Source: Sthenelais limicola (lineage: Eukaryota > Annelida > Polychaeta > Phyllodocida > Sigalionidae). Taken from it: 64,000 nucleotides of DNA. The stretch spans positions 135,580,755 to 135,644,754 of the forward strand of contig OW804094.1 of NCBI GenBank assembly GCA_942159475.1, read 5' to 3'. The notes below the pieces were generated by a model. That model saw nothing but the letters and a program-made list of their open reading frames with translations. It was not told the DNA's origin and did not search any database. Every line of letters begins with the position of its first letter. The stretch's first letter is position 1. This document shows, piece by piece, positions 52,022 through 63,469 of the stretch. The translations under genes were made by a program, and so were the position numbers.

Positions 52022-52302
52022 AATAGGGGATTTGCACGTGCCACTGCGCATGTCTGTACAGTGCATGCTGGGATGGATTCATTTCAAATCTGACATACAA
52101 ATATTTAGCCACTTTTTTATCGAAAATTGCAAGAATGTTTTCACCAAGGTGCACCATCCTAGCTTGTATAAATGATCTATAAAAACCAAATGCATGACGG
52201 GAAAGACGAAGTCATGTTTCTATGAAACATGTAAGACACATGGTAATTTACATGAGATCACTGTTAAATATTCCATGCTGAACATGGGAAGTGTTTTTAT
52301 AG
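52022..52302 (-). mobile_element. F3 element, copy i (right end lost at R8)
   Basis: AATAGGGGATTTGCACGTGC onward to GCTGAACATGGGAAGTG; the remaining 60 bp are missing. Confidence 0.83.
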
Positions 52303-52437
52303 CCAATATATTGATGTAAATATTGTACATTTAGCCTATCCTTTTTGCACATGTTATTGTACCTCCAGTGAACTGGGGCAAGTGAAACACCCTAGAAACG
52401 GGACTTGGTGTCTCAGTCAAAAATAAATAAATGCAAT
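52303..52437 (+). mobile_element. R8 retroposon 3' end, copy 2
   Basis: GGGGCAAGTGAAACACCCTA and a CAGTCAAAAATAAATAAATG tail, similar to 22232-22368. It begins where F3 copy i breaks off. Confidence 0.6.
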
Positions 52438-53442
52438 AAACTGCGGTAATTAGGTTCACTATAAATAAGAAAGATGTCAATGATCAAAATCCTAGATAAA
52501 TATATGTGCCCTCCCCCCCCCCCCCGCATTATCCTTCTGTCCCCCACTCAAAATCAGCTGTTGACTTGACACTCCGCAACCACCGCTTTTGAAAAAAGCT
52601 GCCATCGGCTAATTAAAGAGGGAAAAAAACGTTGTACCGGGACCCTAAACTAACGCAATAGGACATGGATCACCCTTACAGATGGCTCTGCCCCGCAAAT
52701 AGATGCGCGTTCAGCTTTTTCTCTGGTGTGAGAACTACCGTATATTAGTAAGCAACGTTCTGAGCGAGTAATTACTGGAACAATATTGTCTAGAAAAGAA
52801 GATATAAGCACATTTACCACCACCGAATCCTGAAATATGATTTGAATCGATCGCCATTGCCACATTTTAGTTCCGAGACAAGCCGCTCTGGCGCTACCGT
52901 ACGTCCGTGTTTACATGAACCTGCACGCAGTCAAGAATGTCCCATATACATGACGCCAGTGGCGGTGTGTGTATTGGACACGAGGGGCAGCCCAGGGGGT
53001 GGGGTGGTGGGAAGCATTGAAAATTGAGAAAAAGATTCCATACTTATATAATACAAGTACATAGCCTAAGACAGCACAACCAAATTAATCTCGCGGTAAT
53101 ACTCTGGACTCTACTGACTGAAAATTTGAAATAGATATTTACTTTTGCCCGTCCGTTGTGCACCTAGCTTTACATGATTGGTGAATATATAAACTCTAAC
53201 CAGAACACATTTACTCGAATAAACTGTCATTATTGATTGATGCCAGTTAATTTGCACCCATGTTAAGATATTAGCAGATATAACACCCTCTCCATAATAT
53301 AGTTACAGACAATGTTTTACCCAATTACGTCAGTTGGAATTCAGACTGACAGGCACAGATACAAGACGAATAAGTACCAGCAGGAAATATCAAGAAATGC
53401 CCCATCCTCGCACTACATCTCCTAGAGACTCTGTAAATGGTA
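52438..53442. other. Unassigned sequence with a C run
   Basis: CCCTCCCCCCCCCCCCCG at about 52510-52527. The stretch around 52840-53010 is GC-richer, but no exon can be defended. Confidence 0.4.
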
Positions 53443-53791
53443 AATAGGGGAGTTGCATAGCCGCTATTTTGAATCTTGGTTCGCATGGAATTATGGGACT
53501 AATGGTACAGACTAAAATCTATGGAAAACATGCCATGTTCAGCATGGAATATTTATCAATGTTATGATGTCAATATCCATGTCTTTTACATGTTTCCATA
53601 ACACAAGCCTCCATGTTTCCCATCATGCATTTGGTTTGCATAGACCATTCATACACGCTATGCTTTGGTGAAAACATTCTTGCAATTTTTTATAAAAACG
53701 GCGCTACATATTTGTATGTCACTTTTCAACAGAATCTATCCCATGATGCACTGTAATAGACATGCGCAGTGGCACATGCAAATCCCCTATT
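53443..53791 (+). mobile_element. F3 element, copy j (complete)
   Basis: AATAGGGGAGTTGCATAGCC to CACATGCAAATCCCCTATT, 349 bp, uninterrupted. Confidence 0.9.
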
Positions 53792-54926
53792 GTTCACTTT
53801 AAAAGGAAAATCCATAATGTAATACCTATACACTGGAAACTCAAGTAGACTTTAAGCCGCTGGAGATGTTCCATTTTGAAAAACACTCTCCCAAAATTGA
53901 TTCAACCTGAAGCGACTAAAGACCTTAGCAATCAGCCATGTATTTCCCCCCACTCTCTATGTTCGTAGAAAATCTATATTCCCCTTTTAAATTGTCGATA
54001 GGCTGCACTTGGGCACATTCAGCTAATTTTAAGGACAATATTGGTCTATTGGATCAGATTGATTCCCGGAAAGCTAAATTTCCACTTTGGGATTAGGCAG
54101 CAGAAAGGAATTTTATCTATTAGGCAGGGACTTTGCTGTGCCGATCGCCTTATTCGACAAACGGCAGCAGATCTGGGCTGAGCTCAACAGTCAACATGGC
54201 GGTTATTTATAGCATCCTCGCCATTGGAGCCTGACCAGGGAAGAACGCTATATGCCGCTGTAAGAAAAGGATAATAGCGCAGCAGACGACAAATGCCTCT
54301 TCGCTGGGATACTGTGTTTTTGTGCTGAATGTCCATGCACATATTAACATTTCATGTGAGGAGCAGTTTTACCATATATACAGCAGGAAGAAGGGTATTT
54401 CTGTATTGTTGCGCATTTAATGAGTTTTATCTTCTATGTGCCAGCACTGGTGCTCTTGGGAGGTCTGTATTCATGGGCATATATGATTACTATGTACTAT
54501 ATACGTACGATAATATATGATTTCTATTTTTTTATTATTTAATATGTGTATACAGCAATCATCAGACAATAAAGAGATATTACAATAAGGCATGTATGCT
54601 GTACATTGTCAGTTATAATACAGTTAGGCTCACGGTAGTATATTCAGTGAAAAATACATATAATATATGGTCTTCCGCCCACTGCTGTGTCTAGCTTATA
54701 TTAGGGAAAGAAATAGGCTACGTGTATAAAAGATTATGAAAATGTATAATATAGATTTTTTTTTAAAATGAAACTTAGAGAAAACAAAAAACAACAACCC
54801 CACACTTAATAGAATATCGTTTGGAGAACCTTGGTTCCCTTTGGAAAAATCCATTTACCTCCCGACCTCACGAAACACAAATTCACAGGTATTTTTATGC
54901 ACAGGAGGAAATCCTCCAGCACATAT
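53792..54926. other. Unassigned sequence containing an R7 fragment
   Basis: R7 copy 3 lies at 54620-54710. No exon supported elsewhere. Confidence 0.4.
54620..54710 (-). repeat. Dispersed repeat R7, copy 3
   Basis: Contains GGTCTTCCGCCCACTGCTGT; similarity to 18600-18690 extends upstream into GGCTCACGGTA. Confidence 0.55.
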
Positions 54927-55151
54927 GGGTCAGATTTTCAGAAAATGTACAATTCGCCTCCACCAATTCTCTCAAATAACCCACATTTAAGACAAAAATG
55001 AGCTTCAAAATGCTGTTTAACAAAACAGAACTGATACTTTGAATCAATGTGATACCAAATATACCCAAAATCTATAATTTTATAGAAGAACTTAGCAGAA
55101 ATTACTAAATATGTAGAGCTGCCAATTGTACATTTTCTGAAAATCTGACCC
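54927..55151 (-). mobile_element. F1 element, copy 29
   Basis: GGGTCAGATTTTCAGAAAAT to ATTTTCTGAAAATCTGACCC; flanks ATAT and TTAT. Confidence 0.88.
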
Positions 55152-55278
55152 TTATACCTATATTTACCTCCATCCACTCTATGAATGGCAACAACTGTTG
55201 GAGCATACACCATCAAAAAAGCCTCAGAGTAGCGGCGGGCAGACGAACGGCCCCAAGTAAATGACAGTCAGAATTCCC

Positions 55279-55346
55279 ATGTGGCTTCAACGCGATTGGC
55301 GTGGGAAGCCATATGCCATGGTCTGAAGCCAGTGTTGAAGCCACAT
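55279..55346. repeat. Inverted repeat H9
   Basis: ATGTGGCTTCAAC and GTTGAAGCCACAT enclose 42 bp that contain further GAAGCC copies. Confidence 0.8.
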
Positions 55347-55618
55347 ACCAAACCTCTAATGGCCGGCGTTTATACAATGTCATGCGACGGAAGCCTTCCG
55401 GTCACTCAGGTCCTTTCCATATTGATATTTCCAGCTGCTATAGATGGCTGACCTGCTGACCTCTTGATTAGGATAATCGGACAGGGGTCAGAGGTCATAT
55501 GAGCTGCTCCAGCTATCGATACATCATCATGTCTCCTCGTAGCAAGGCAAACATTGGGATATATATACCTCGCTCCAACATAATCATGCCTGACCTTCGT
55601 GTATGGCTATAGTGTATA

Positions 55619-55992
55619 TGTGATGTGTTTCAAGAAAATGAAAGTGTTTTTTCACAAGATATCTTTATTGAAATGTTCTGATTCTTAAGAGGTTTAGCAC
55701 TCATAGTCATATGAATCATGTAATAAATTTCGGGACATTGTTTTAAATATATCATTGCGTTTTGAAGGCCTTCGTATGGAGTATATTTAGTTACTTTACT
55801 GGTAATTACCCCTCCAAAAACATTGCAGACTTTTTTTCAAAGAAAAAGTCAAATTTGAAATATAGAAATTCTTATTAGGTGTCCTAGTGTTTACTATGAT
55901 TGGAATCACCTTGGTCTCGTCTCTTCAAATATGGTGATATCTCAAAGTCCATATTTTGCGACTTATGACTCATTTTCCTAAAACGAATCACA
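55619..55992 (-). mobile_element. F2 element, copy L
   Basis: TGTGATGTGTTTCAAGAAAA to TTTTCCTAAAACGAATCACA, with TA on both sides; a short deletion after the left end. Confidence 0.86.
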
Positions 55993-55997
55993 TATAA

Positions 55998-56224
55998 GGA
56001 TGAACTCGTCAGAAAATGTACAATTCACCTTCACCAATCCTCTCAAATAATCCAAATTTAAGACATAAATAAGGTTCAAAATTCAGTTCAACGTAACGTA
56101 ACAGATTGTTTGAATTAAGGTAATATCAAATGTACTCAGATATACCTAGTATTGACCATTTCTCAGTCTAATTTAACAGAAGTTACTAAATATGTAGATT
56201 GTATATTTTCTGAAGATCTGACCC
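55998..56224 (-). mobile_element. F1 element, copy 30
   Basis: Left end AGGATGAACTCGTCAGAAAA, right end TTTTCTGAAGATCTGACCC. Confidence 0.83.
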
Positions 56225-56228
56225 ATAT

Positions 56229-56346
56229 GGGTCAGATTTTCAGAAAATGTATAATTCAACTTCGTCAATCTTCTCAAATAACCCATCTAGCAGAATTTAC
56301 TAAAAGTGTAGAGCTGCCAATTGTACATTTTCTGAAAATCTGACCC
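56229..56346 (-). mobile_element. F1 element, copy 31 (118 bp, internally deleted)
   Basis: Both ends intact with ATAT on both sides; the centre is lost between CAAATAACCCA and CTAGCAGAATTT. It shares its left ATAT with the right end of copy 30, so the two stand head to tail with no other spacer. Confidence 0.9.
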
Positions 56347-57310
56347 ATATGATACCCATGGTTTCAGTAGGTGGCTTCTATTTGATATGGGTATTACACT
56401 CTAATAAATGATCTAATGGATAGGTGTTCAGTTATATATGTTGTTAATGTCTGTAATGTCTGGTTAAGAGTTTATCTGAAAGTATTTTAGTACTAACCAT
56501 TAAAACGTTAAAAACTAAAAGAAAATAAGTTCATTTTTCTAAATTATTAATGGTTAATATGAAAGAGCACGGCGTCGACAAAACTGTATAATAATGTTTC
56601 TTAGTTTGTTTTTCCCTAAACTCTCTCCACTAACAATGTAAAATGAGCAAGGATACTTTGTTTTTATTACTTTTATTATATCATGTCTGTAAAATTTGTA
56701 CTATAAAAATCTAGCATATAATAGTATATTGTATCAACATCTGATCATATATTTTTCACAGTAGAGTTGATGTATTAGCTTCTTTTTCTGTTAAATGAAT
56801 CAGGCTGTCCTGAAAATATTCATGCTGCATGTATGGAAATGTTGTAGACCTGGATAAAATATTTTCTAAATCTAAAAAATCTAGTAAGTCAGAAGTAAAA
56901 ACAGGTAGATAGAAAATGATATAGTATAACATAGACGAGCAGTGTCGAAACGAGTACATTTTTATTTTTAATTGAACAAAAATGTGAAATATCTTGACTA
57001 TACCACCATATACTTGGTTATGATATGCAGGCTACCACTCATACACGCTGATGTATACGGTTAAAGTCATCAGGTGTCTTTGGTAGTATAACATAATAGA
57101 TACATTCACATATTTTTGTATCTTTATATTGTACTCTTTAAAACAAGAACCAAAAGGGCCTGGGGCCAAAACATGTATCGGTTTTACGTGAAATAAAGGA
57201 AACTTAGGGCTCCCTTGAATAATAATAATAATACAATGATTAGATATCAAAACAAAAAATAATCTACCTCATGGTAAGTCAGCATTTTGTTTGAATTTAC
57301 GAATAAGGAC
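56347..57310. other. Unassigned AT-rich sequence
   Basis: Ends with an ATA-rich microsatellite near 57220-57235. No exon supported. Confidence 0.4.
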
Positions 57311-57388
57311 AATAGGGGATGTGCATGTCCGCCACTTTGAATCTGGATTCGCATGGAATAATGGGAGTTGTAAGTCAGTGTGAAAATG
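57311..57388 (+). mobile_element. F3 element, copy k (left end only)
   Basis: AATAGGGGATGTGCATGTCC to GTAAGTCAGTGTGAAAA. R8-like sequence (GTAAATATTGTACATTTAGC) follows directly, as at 52302. Confidence 0.75.
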
Positions 57389-57568
57389 TAAATATTGTAC
57401 ATTTAGCCTACATGTGGAGATAACAATAGCTCGATTGTCACTGTGCCACTCTAATAATAGGAGTTACTATGGAGTCACTATGTAGTGTTAGTATAGTTTA
57501 TGGTTGATACGAATAACTCAAGGGAAAAATGGCTTGTTTTCCGTGCAAGGGACGAACATTCATTATAA

Positions 57569-57802
57569 GGGTCAGATTTCCAGAAAATGTACAATTGACA
57601 GCTGCACACATTTAGCAAATTCTGCTCAATTAAGCTGCAATTTGGTCAATACCAGGTAAATTCAAGTATATTCGGCATTGCATTGATTCTAGCAATCTGT
57701 TTGGTTAGGTTGAACTGTATTTTGAACTTTATTTTCGTCTTAAATTTGGGATATTTGAGAAGATTGGCGAAGCAGAATTGTACACTTTTGGAAATCTGAC
57801 CC
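57569..57802 (+). mobile_element. F1 element, copy 32
   Basis: GGGTCAGATTTCCAGAAAAT to TTTTGGAAATCTGACCC. Confidence 0.88.
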
Positions 57803-58141
57803 ATAAATGGATTCTAGGTTTTGGCAATATAAAGGTGAATTGCACCTTTTAGACTTTGTTTCAACATATGCACATTGATAAGCCCCACATATTAGGGAAT
57901 AACAATTGCAATATCCACCATGCCCAGAATATTGGCTTTTCGACCTTGACATTAGGGAACATAAGCTGGCCCCGACCACAATGCTTGTCGATATATAACG
58001 GCCGGGAGGAGCGTTTATATGTCTGCCGTATTAAATGGGAGTTGGCGCGGCAGTAAATCTAAAGGAGGCAATATATCGCGGTAAATATGGGGAATAAATA
58101 ATACACAGCGTGAGTAATGTCCACCCTCTTGTCACCATATA
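57803..58141. other. Unassigned spacer
   Basis: Nothing supported. Confidence 0.4.
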
Positions 58142-58850
58142 GTGGGGGGGAGGTCACCGGGTGAAAGGGGGAGGGGGAGGGGAGAGAGGGTGGGGAGAGA
58201 GAGGGGGATAGGCAAGAGAGGGAGAGAGAGATGGGGAGAGAGAGGGGGAGAGAGAAGGGGAGAGAGAGGGGGAGAGGGAGAGAGAGGGGAGAGAGAGGGG
58301 GAGAAGGAAAGGGAGAGAAGGGAGAGAGGGAGGAAGAGAGGGGGAGAGAGAGGGAGAGAGGGAGAGAGGGAGAGAGAGGGAGAGAGAGAGAGGGAGGAAG
58401 AGAGATAGGGGAGACATGGGAGAGAGAGGGGGGGGAGAGGGGGTGACGGAAAGAGAGAGAGGGAGAGAGGGCAAGAGAGGGCAAAATGGAGAGGGCAAAA
58501 GGGAGAGGGCAAAAGGGAGAGAGGGAGAGAGGGAGAAGAATGGGTGGAGCATGAGAGAGGGAGGGGGAGAGAGAGAGGGAGAGAGGGAGTGAGCGGGAGA
58601 GAGACACAGAGAGGGAAGGAGGGAAGGAGAGGAAGAGGAGAGAGAGGGGAGAGAGAGAGAAGATGAGAGAGGGGAGAGAGATACGGAGAGGGACAGGGAA
58701 TGAGACAGAGGGACAGACGGAGATACAGGAACAGAGAAAGAGGAAGAGATATACAGATAGAGGGAGACACAGAGAAAGAGACAGAGACAGACAGACACAG
58801 AGAATGAGACAGAGAGAGACAGACAGAGAGAGAGCGACGCCAAATGATAC
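58142..58850. repeat. 710-bp purine (GA) block
   Basis: G/A-only for long runs with GAGAGGG units, shading into GACAGA units after about 58690. Minus-strand frames of up to 325 codons here (S, L, P only) are not genes. Confidence 0.93.
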
Positions 58851-59057
58851 ACATTGAGACCTTAGACTTCCATTCTCAAATGCCACATGAATTAAAGGCA
58901 GGGACCAGGTTTGTTGTTTGACTTGTCGTTTTAATTTTTTCCAGGAGAAATGTGGCTGTGGGAAGGAAAACAATTTGAAATGTTTCCACTTATAGAGACA
59001 GATGAGACAGATGATAAGGTTGTGCAAGACCCTCACAATCTAATCCTTATCTTTATA

Positions 59058-59276
59058 GGTCAGATTTTCAGAAAATGTACAATTGACAGTTACCCATTTA
59101 GTAAATTCTGCTAAATAAGGCTGCAATTTGGCCAATACTAGGTAAATTAGAGTATATTTGGCATTGCATTGATACTAGCAATCTGTTTGGGTTATGTTGA
59201 ACTGTATTTTTGTCTGAAATTTAGATTATTTGAGAGAATTGGTGAAGGTGAATTGTACATTTTCTGGTGACTTCTC
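59058..59276 (+). mobile_element. F1 element, copy 33
   Basis: Left AGGTCAGATTTTCAGAAAAT; right end degraded after TTTTCTGGTGACTTC. Confidence 0.83.
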
Positions 59277-59710
59277 TATATTGTGTTCATCTGCACCTCA
59301 CCTCTACCTGCAGTATTTGAATACTCAAACATTTAATATGCTGATTTAATTATGTTATTATCGGGTGTTGCATTTTTTATTAATCTGGTATAATGGATAC
59401 ATATAAATAAAACCAGTGCTAAAGCTATCCTGTGGTTAACATAACACAGAAAATGGGATTCCTAGAGATTAACGAACCGGGAAAAAATTGGGGTCGGATT
59501 AAGTTCATCCAGGCAAAGTGAAGTGCCATTCAATGTTGCCAGCGGTTTTGTTCAGAGAACAACCTCCTTTGGCAAAACGCTCGCTTTCTCTTTTTTTTTT
59601 TTACAGCCACACTGCAATTTGCGGACCGCAAAAACACAACGTTTCTTGCCGAGGCATTAGGGTTGGAGGTGACTGTAACAGTCCTTTCGGTGAATGTGTC
59701 TTTTGTAGAT
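59277..59710. other. Unassigned spacer
   Basis: No exon or named repeat. A T run lies at about 59591-59602. Confidence 0.4.
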
Positions 59711-60058
59711 AATAGGGGATTTGCATGTGCCACTGCGCATGTCTGTTAAGGTGCATAATGGGATGGATTCTGTTGAAATCTGACATACAAATATTTTGCA
59801 ACATTTTTATCGAAAATTGCAAGAATGTTTTCACCAATATCAGAGCTTATGTAAATGATCTATGGAAACCAAATGCATGATGGGAAAGATGGGGATTTGT
59901 GCCATGGAAACTTGTATACCACATGGATATTGACATTAGAGCACTGATAAATAGTCCATGCTGAAGATGACATGTTTTCTATTGATTTTAGACTACCATA
60001 AGTCCCATAACTCCATGCGAATCAAGATTCAAAATAGCGGCTATGCAAGTCCCCTATT
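59711..60058 (-). mobile_element. F3 element, copy l (complete)
   Basis: AATAGGGGATTTGCATGTGC to GGCTATGCAAGTCCCCTATT, 348 bp. Confidence 0.9.
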
Positions 60059-60284
60059 CCCTTGGAGGGAAAACAGGCTCACTAAATAGGGCGATATAGG
60101 ATTGCGCCAAAAGCGCTAAATTAGTCTTTATTTACAGATATAGACTGATAAGAATATTATTAGCTTTTATAAGGATGCCTGTTTGCCAATAATCGAGGAC
60201 TAGTTCTCCTGAAGCTAAGGGCTGCGTCAGATTTATTTCCCTCAGGCCCTCATTATAGTTCACAACAACTGGATGTTTACACTA

Positions 60285-60648
60285 TGTGATGTGTTCCAGG
60301 AAAATGAGTCACAAGTCGCCAAATTGATATTTTTCAAAGTGTTTTCTCCACAAGATCCCTTTATTGAATTGCTCTGATTTTTAGAGGGTTTAGCATAAAT
60401 AGTCACATAAATCTATGTCACAAATTTCGGGATATTGTATTAAGTATATTCCTGCATTTTGAAGGCCTTTGTATAGAGTATATTTAGTTACTTTACTGGT
60501 AATTACCCATCCAGAAACTTTTTTTTTTTTCAAAACAAAAATATCAAACTTAAAACATAGAAATCCTTGTAAGGTGTCCTAGTGTTTACTATCATTCTAA
60601 TCAGCTTGATCTCCTCTTTTCAAATACGGTGATATCTCAAAATCCATC
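60285..60648 (-). mobile_element. F2 element, copy M (right end lost)
   Basis: TGTGATGTGTTCCAGGAAAA onward to GATATCTCAAAATCCAT, then foreign sequence. Confidence 0.83.
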
Positions 60649-60891
60649 TAATTTCGATTAAAAGATATATATTTTACGACTACTCACTGTACTTTAGTTT
60701 ATTGGATGTTATGTTCTAGAAATATTCATTATTGTTATTAGATAAATGGTCCCGGCGGAAGAACTGTCCACAAGAAAAACGAGAGACATATTTTCCATAT
60801 AGACATGTATAACCGAATGGTAATAAAGTTTCAATATGATATTATAGTGTTAAGGAATCCTAGCTTAGCATCTATTAGAACCAGGGCCCTG

Positions 60892-61285
60892 TTTCAAAAT
60901 CAGGGACATAGGAATTAAGTAGAAAAACATCCACTTTGGATCAAATTCCGTTTCATAATCAAAGTTGAGACATTAGCACATTCACAAGCAACTTAGAGGA
61001 TATTTGCAGCCCATGTCACCTCCCTGTCTGCTATTACAGGTATTATGTAATAAGACAAACACTCACGGCCAGTGCCATTGTCCACCCTCACCCAGTCATG
61101 GTTGGGTGCACACTGTTGTGCTGTGAAGTCCTGCGAATATGCTGCGAAGTGCTGCGAATATGGTCATGTGAATGTGCGAATGTCTCTCAGTATGAAACGC
61201 CTGGCTGGGACATTCTTTGTAACATTTGAACACTATTCGCAAATCTTCCAAATAAATCTGTCCATGTCTCCTTCATTATGAAACA
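60892..61285. mobile_element. Possible hAT-type element with CAGGGCCCTGTTTCA end
   Basis: CAGGGCCCTGTTTCAAAATC at the left is roughly mirrored by TTCATTATGAAACAACACCC at the right. No clear target duplication. Confidence 0.35.
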
Positions 61286-61296
61286 ACACCCAGTAG

Positions 61297-61345
61297 GCTT
61301 AGTTAGACACAGCAGTGGGTGGAAAACCATGGCTATTCCTTGTTG
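61297..61345 (+). repeat. Dispersed repeat R7, copy 4
   Basis: TTAGTTAGACACAGCAGTGG and the AAACCATGGCTATTC block. Confidence 0.55.
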
Positions 61346-61353
61346 AATAAATA

Positions 61354-61410
61354 GACAAAAGTGCCCGAGGCAGATATGCACCAGAGATATCCGCCGAGGG
61401 CTCTTTTGTG
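61354..61410. repeat. Hairpin H5
   Basis: ACAAAAGTGCCCGAGGCAGATAT opposes ATATCCGCCGAGGGCTCTTTTGT (arms imperfect, about 18 of 23 paired). It directly follows R7. Confidence 0.7.
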
Positions 61411-61715
61411 TTTATTATACCTTTTTTTAGACAATTTACGTGAAAAAACGGTGAACATCGATGGAAATTAGCCTAAATGTGGATCCCCTCGGCCCCTCCT
61501 CCCACCTCCCTTGAGTCGTTGCTAACTACATATCAATGCGCGCTTGACCTGCCGGGTGTGACAAGGCCTGCTGCAGAATGTAGTTCCATTTTGAATCGTT
61601 ATTTCGCTTAATTCTCAGTTAATTACGATTACCAAAACAAGAATACGATTTAAAATACTTAATAAGATAAATATCGTTCAGTTTGATATTCGAATTCCTG
61701 TACTTTTCATAGTTG

Positions 61716-61779
61716 AACTCGGCGTTTTTCGCCGACTCAAGTCAATGCGGGCAATATGGGCTCTTTATTGCCCGCATTT
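61716..61779. repeat. Twin hairpins H6
   Basis: ACTCGGCGTTTTTCGCCGACT is followed at once by AATGCGGGCAAT...ATTGCCCGCATT (perfect 12-bp arms, 12-bp loop). Confidence 0.85.
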
Positions 61780-62223
61780 TTCAATACGAGGCTCAGTGCT
61801 TAAGCCTATGGGAGTATCACACCAAAGGTATAATAAACCCCATGAGCCCATGTCATTATAATATATTAGTGTATGATCTCTTGCATTTCATACTTGATCA
61901 CTCTTATCTTTGACCTTGCTGTATAAACATCATGAATGAAAAGAATGTACATAATTATATCATCCATTCCTACTGCATCAAATAATGCTAAACGGTAAGC
62001 TGATTGTGCAGTATATTTAGTTCTGTCTGGAACCCATATAACACTCATTTCAAGAGCAAGGTCGACCTGCGAACAAAAAAACTTAACAATAATTGGTCCT
62101 CTAATTTAATATTCAATAACAAATTTAAAAAAATTATATTTCAACATTCCCAAAGAAATAATGAGTTAGAACCTGGTGCCAGAGCAAATCTACAATAGAA
62201 TATTCACAAGATCATATATCTAT
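61780..62223. other. Unassigned AT-rich sequence
   Basis: No exon or named repeat. Confidence 0.4.
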
Positions 62224-62834
62224 GGGTCCGATGTTCAGAAAATGTACACTCGACAGATCTACATATTTCATAAATTCTGTTAAATTAGACTGAGAAATGA
62301 ATAATACTCGGTATATCTGAGTATATTTGATATTGCCTTAATTTAAACATTCTATTTGGTTATATTGGACTGAATTTTGAACCGTATTTTTGTCTTAAAT
62401 TTCTTATGATCTATGTAAGCATTGTGAAAGTACATCAAGTGCAGTCTTACTCACGAGTTATCTTTATATTACTCAAAACAACTGTTTTACCAACCAATAA
62501 AGTATATTATTGGAACATGTCTATATATACTTAAACACTTGTTAGTCGTAGATCCATCTGATAATTCTCTCATCTCGCTTCTTTATTGTTTTATTTTATC
62601 CCATATTTAATCCTAGCCTCAGTCGTATACAGTAAATAGGCCTTCTAAATTAAAGGTAACTGTCGGTAGAAATGGAATTTACTTTTCATATAGACATGTC
62701 GACCCTTTTGTCATCTCTTTGTATTTTAAATAGGCAAATAAAAGATTTTCTTATCTTATCTTATCTTATCTTAAATTTGTATTATTTGAGAGGATTCATG
62801 AAGGGGAATTGTACATTTTCTGGCGATTTCACCC
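62224..62834 (+). mobile_element. F1 element, copy 34, split by a retroposon
   Basis: Left piece 62224-62401, right piece 62769-62834 ending TTTTCTGGCGATTTCACCC. Confidence 0.88.
62402..62768 (+). mobile_element. Retroposon with (TTATC)n tail inside F1
   Basis: 367 bp flanked by TCTTAAATT on both sides (62393-62401 and 62769-62777), a 9-bp target duplication. The 3' end is GCAAATAAAAGATTTTC followed by TTATC repeats. No open frame; probably a 5'-truncated LINE or a SINE. Confidence 0.87.
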
Positions 62835-62995
62835 AAATGTTCTCCTTTGTATTCATTTACATGGGAAAGATCACAGCTGCATGTGACATAATAAAGGGAT
62901 CATAAAACAACATTTGCCACATTTGCATAATAACACAGGCGACATCCCTTCTATACAACATATACACACCCATAGTGAGAATGATAATCACCTAT

Positions 62996-63466
62996 GGGTC
63001 AGATGTTCAGATAATGTCCAATCACCATCTCTACACATTTAGTTAATTCTTCTAATTTAGGTTGAAAAGTGACAAATACAAGGTCAATCTGAGTAAATGG
63101 GTCAGATTTTCAGAAAATGTACAATTTGCAGCTGTACATATTTAGTAATTTCTGCGAAATTCTGCTAAAAAATTATACATTTTGGGTATATCTGAGTATA
63201 TTTGGTATCGCATTGATTTAAAGTATCAGTTCTGTTAAACAGCATTTTGAAGCTTAATTTTGTCTTAAATGTGGATTATTTGAGAAGATTGGTGAAGGCG
63301 AATTGTACATTTTCTGAAAATCTGACCCAGATATGGTATGGCTTAGATTCAAATAATCTATTTGGTTATGTTAAACTATATTTTGGACCTCATTACCGTC
63401 TTAAATTTGGGATATTTGAGAGTATTGGTTGAAGGTTGAATTGTACATTTTCTGACAATCTGACCC
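62996..63466 (+). mobile_element. F1 element, copy 35 (outer), split by another F1
   Basis: Left piece to about 63098, right piece 63329-63466 ending TTTTCTGACAATCTGACCC. Confidence 0.86.
63099..63328 (+). mobile_element. F1 element, copy 36, nested in copy 35
   Basis: GGGTCAGATTTTCAGAAAAT to ATTTTCTGAAAATCTGACCC; flanks AAAT and AGAT, a duplication with one change. Confidence 0.9.
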
Positions 63467-63469
63467 ATA

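Noticed and set aside
52806..52865. Possible first exon on the minus strand (MWQWRSIQIIFQ then GTAAAT)
   Set aside because: It would end in phase 0, while the 48985-49195 exon needs a phase-1 partner; no signal peptide and no other support.
58059..59036. 325-codon minus-strand open frame, the largest after the retrotransposon ORFs
   Set aside because: It lies on the GA-rich block; the translation is almost only S, L and P, and two overlapping frames are equally open.
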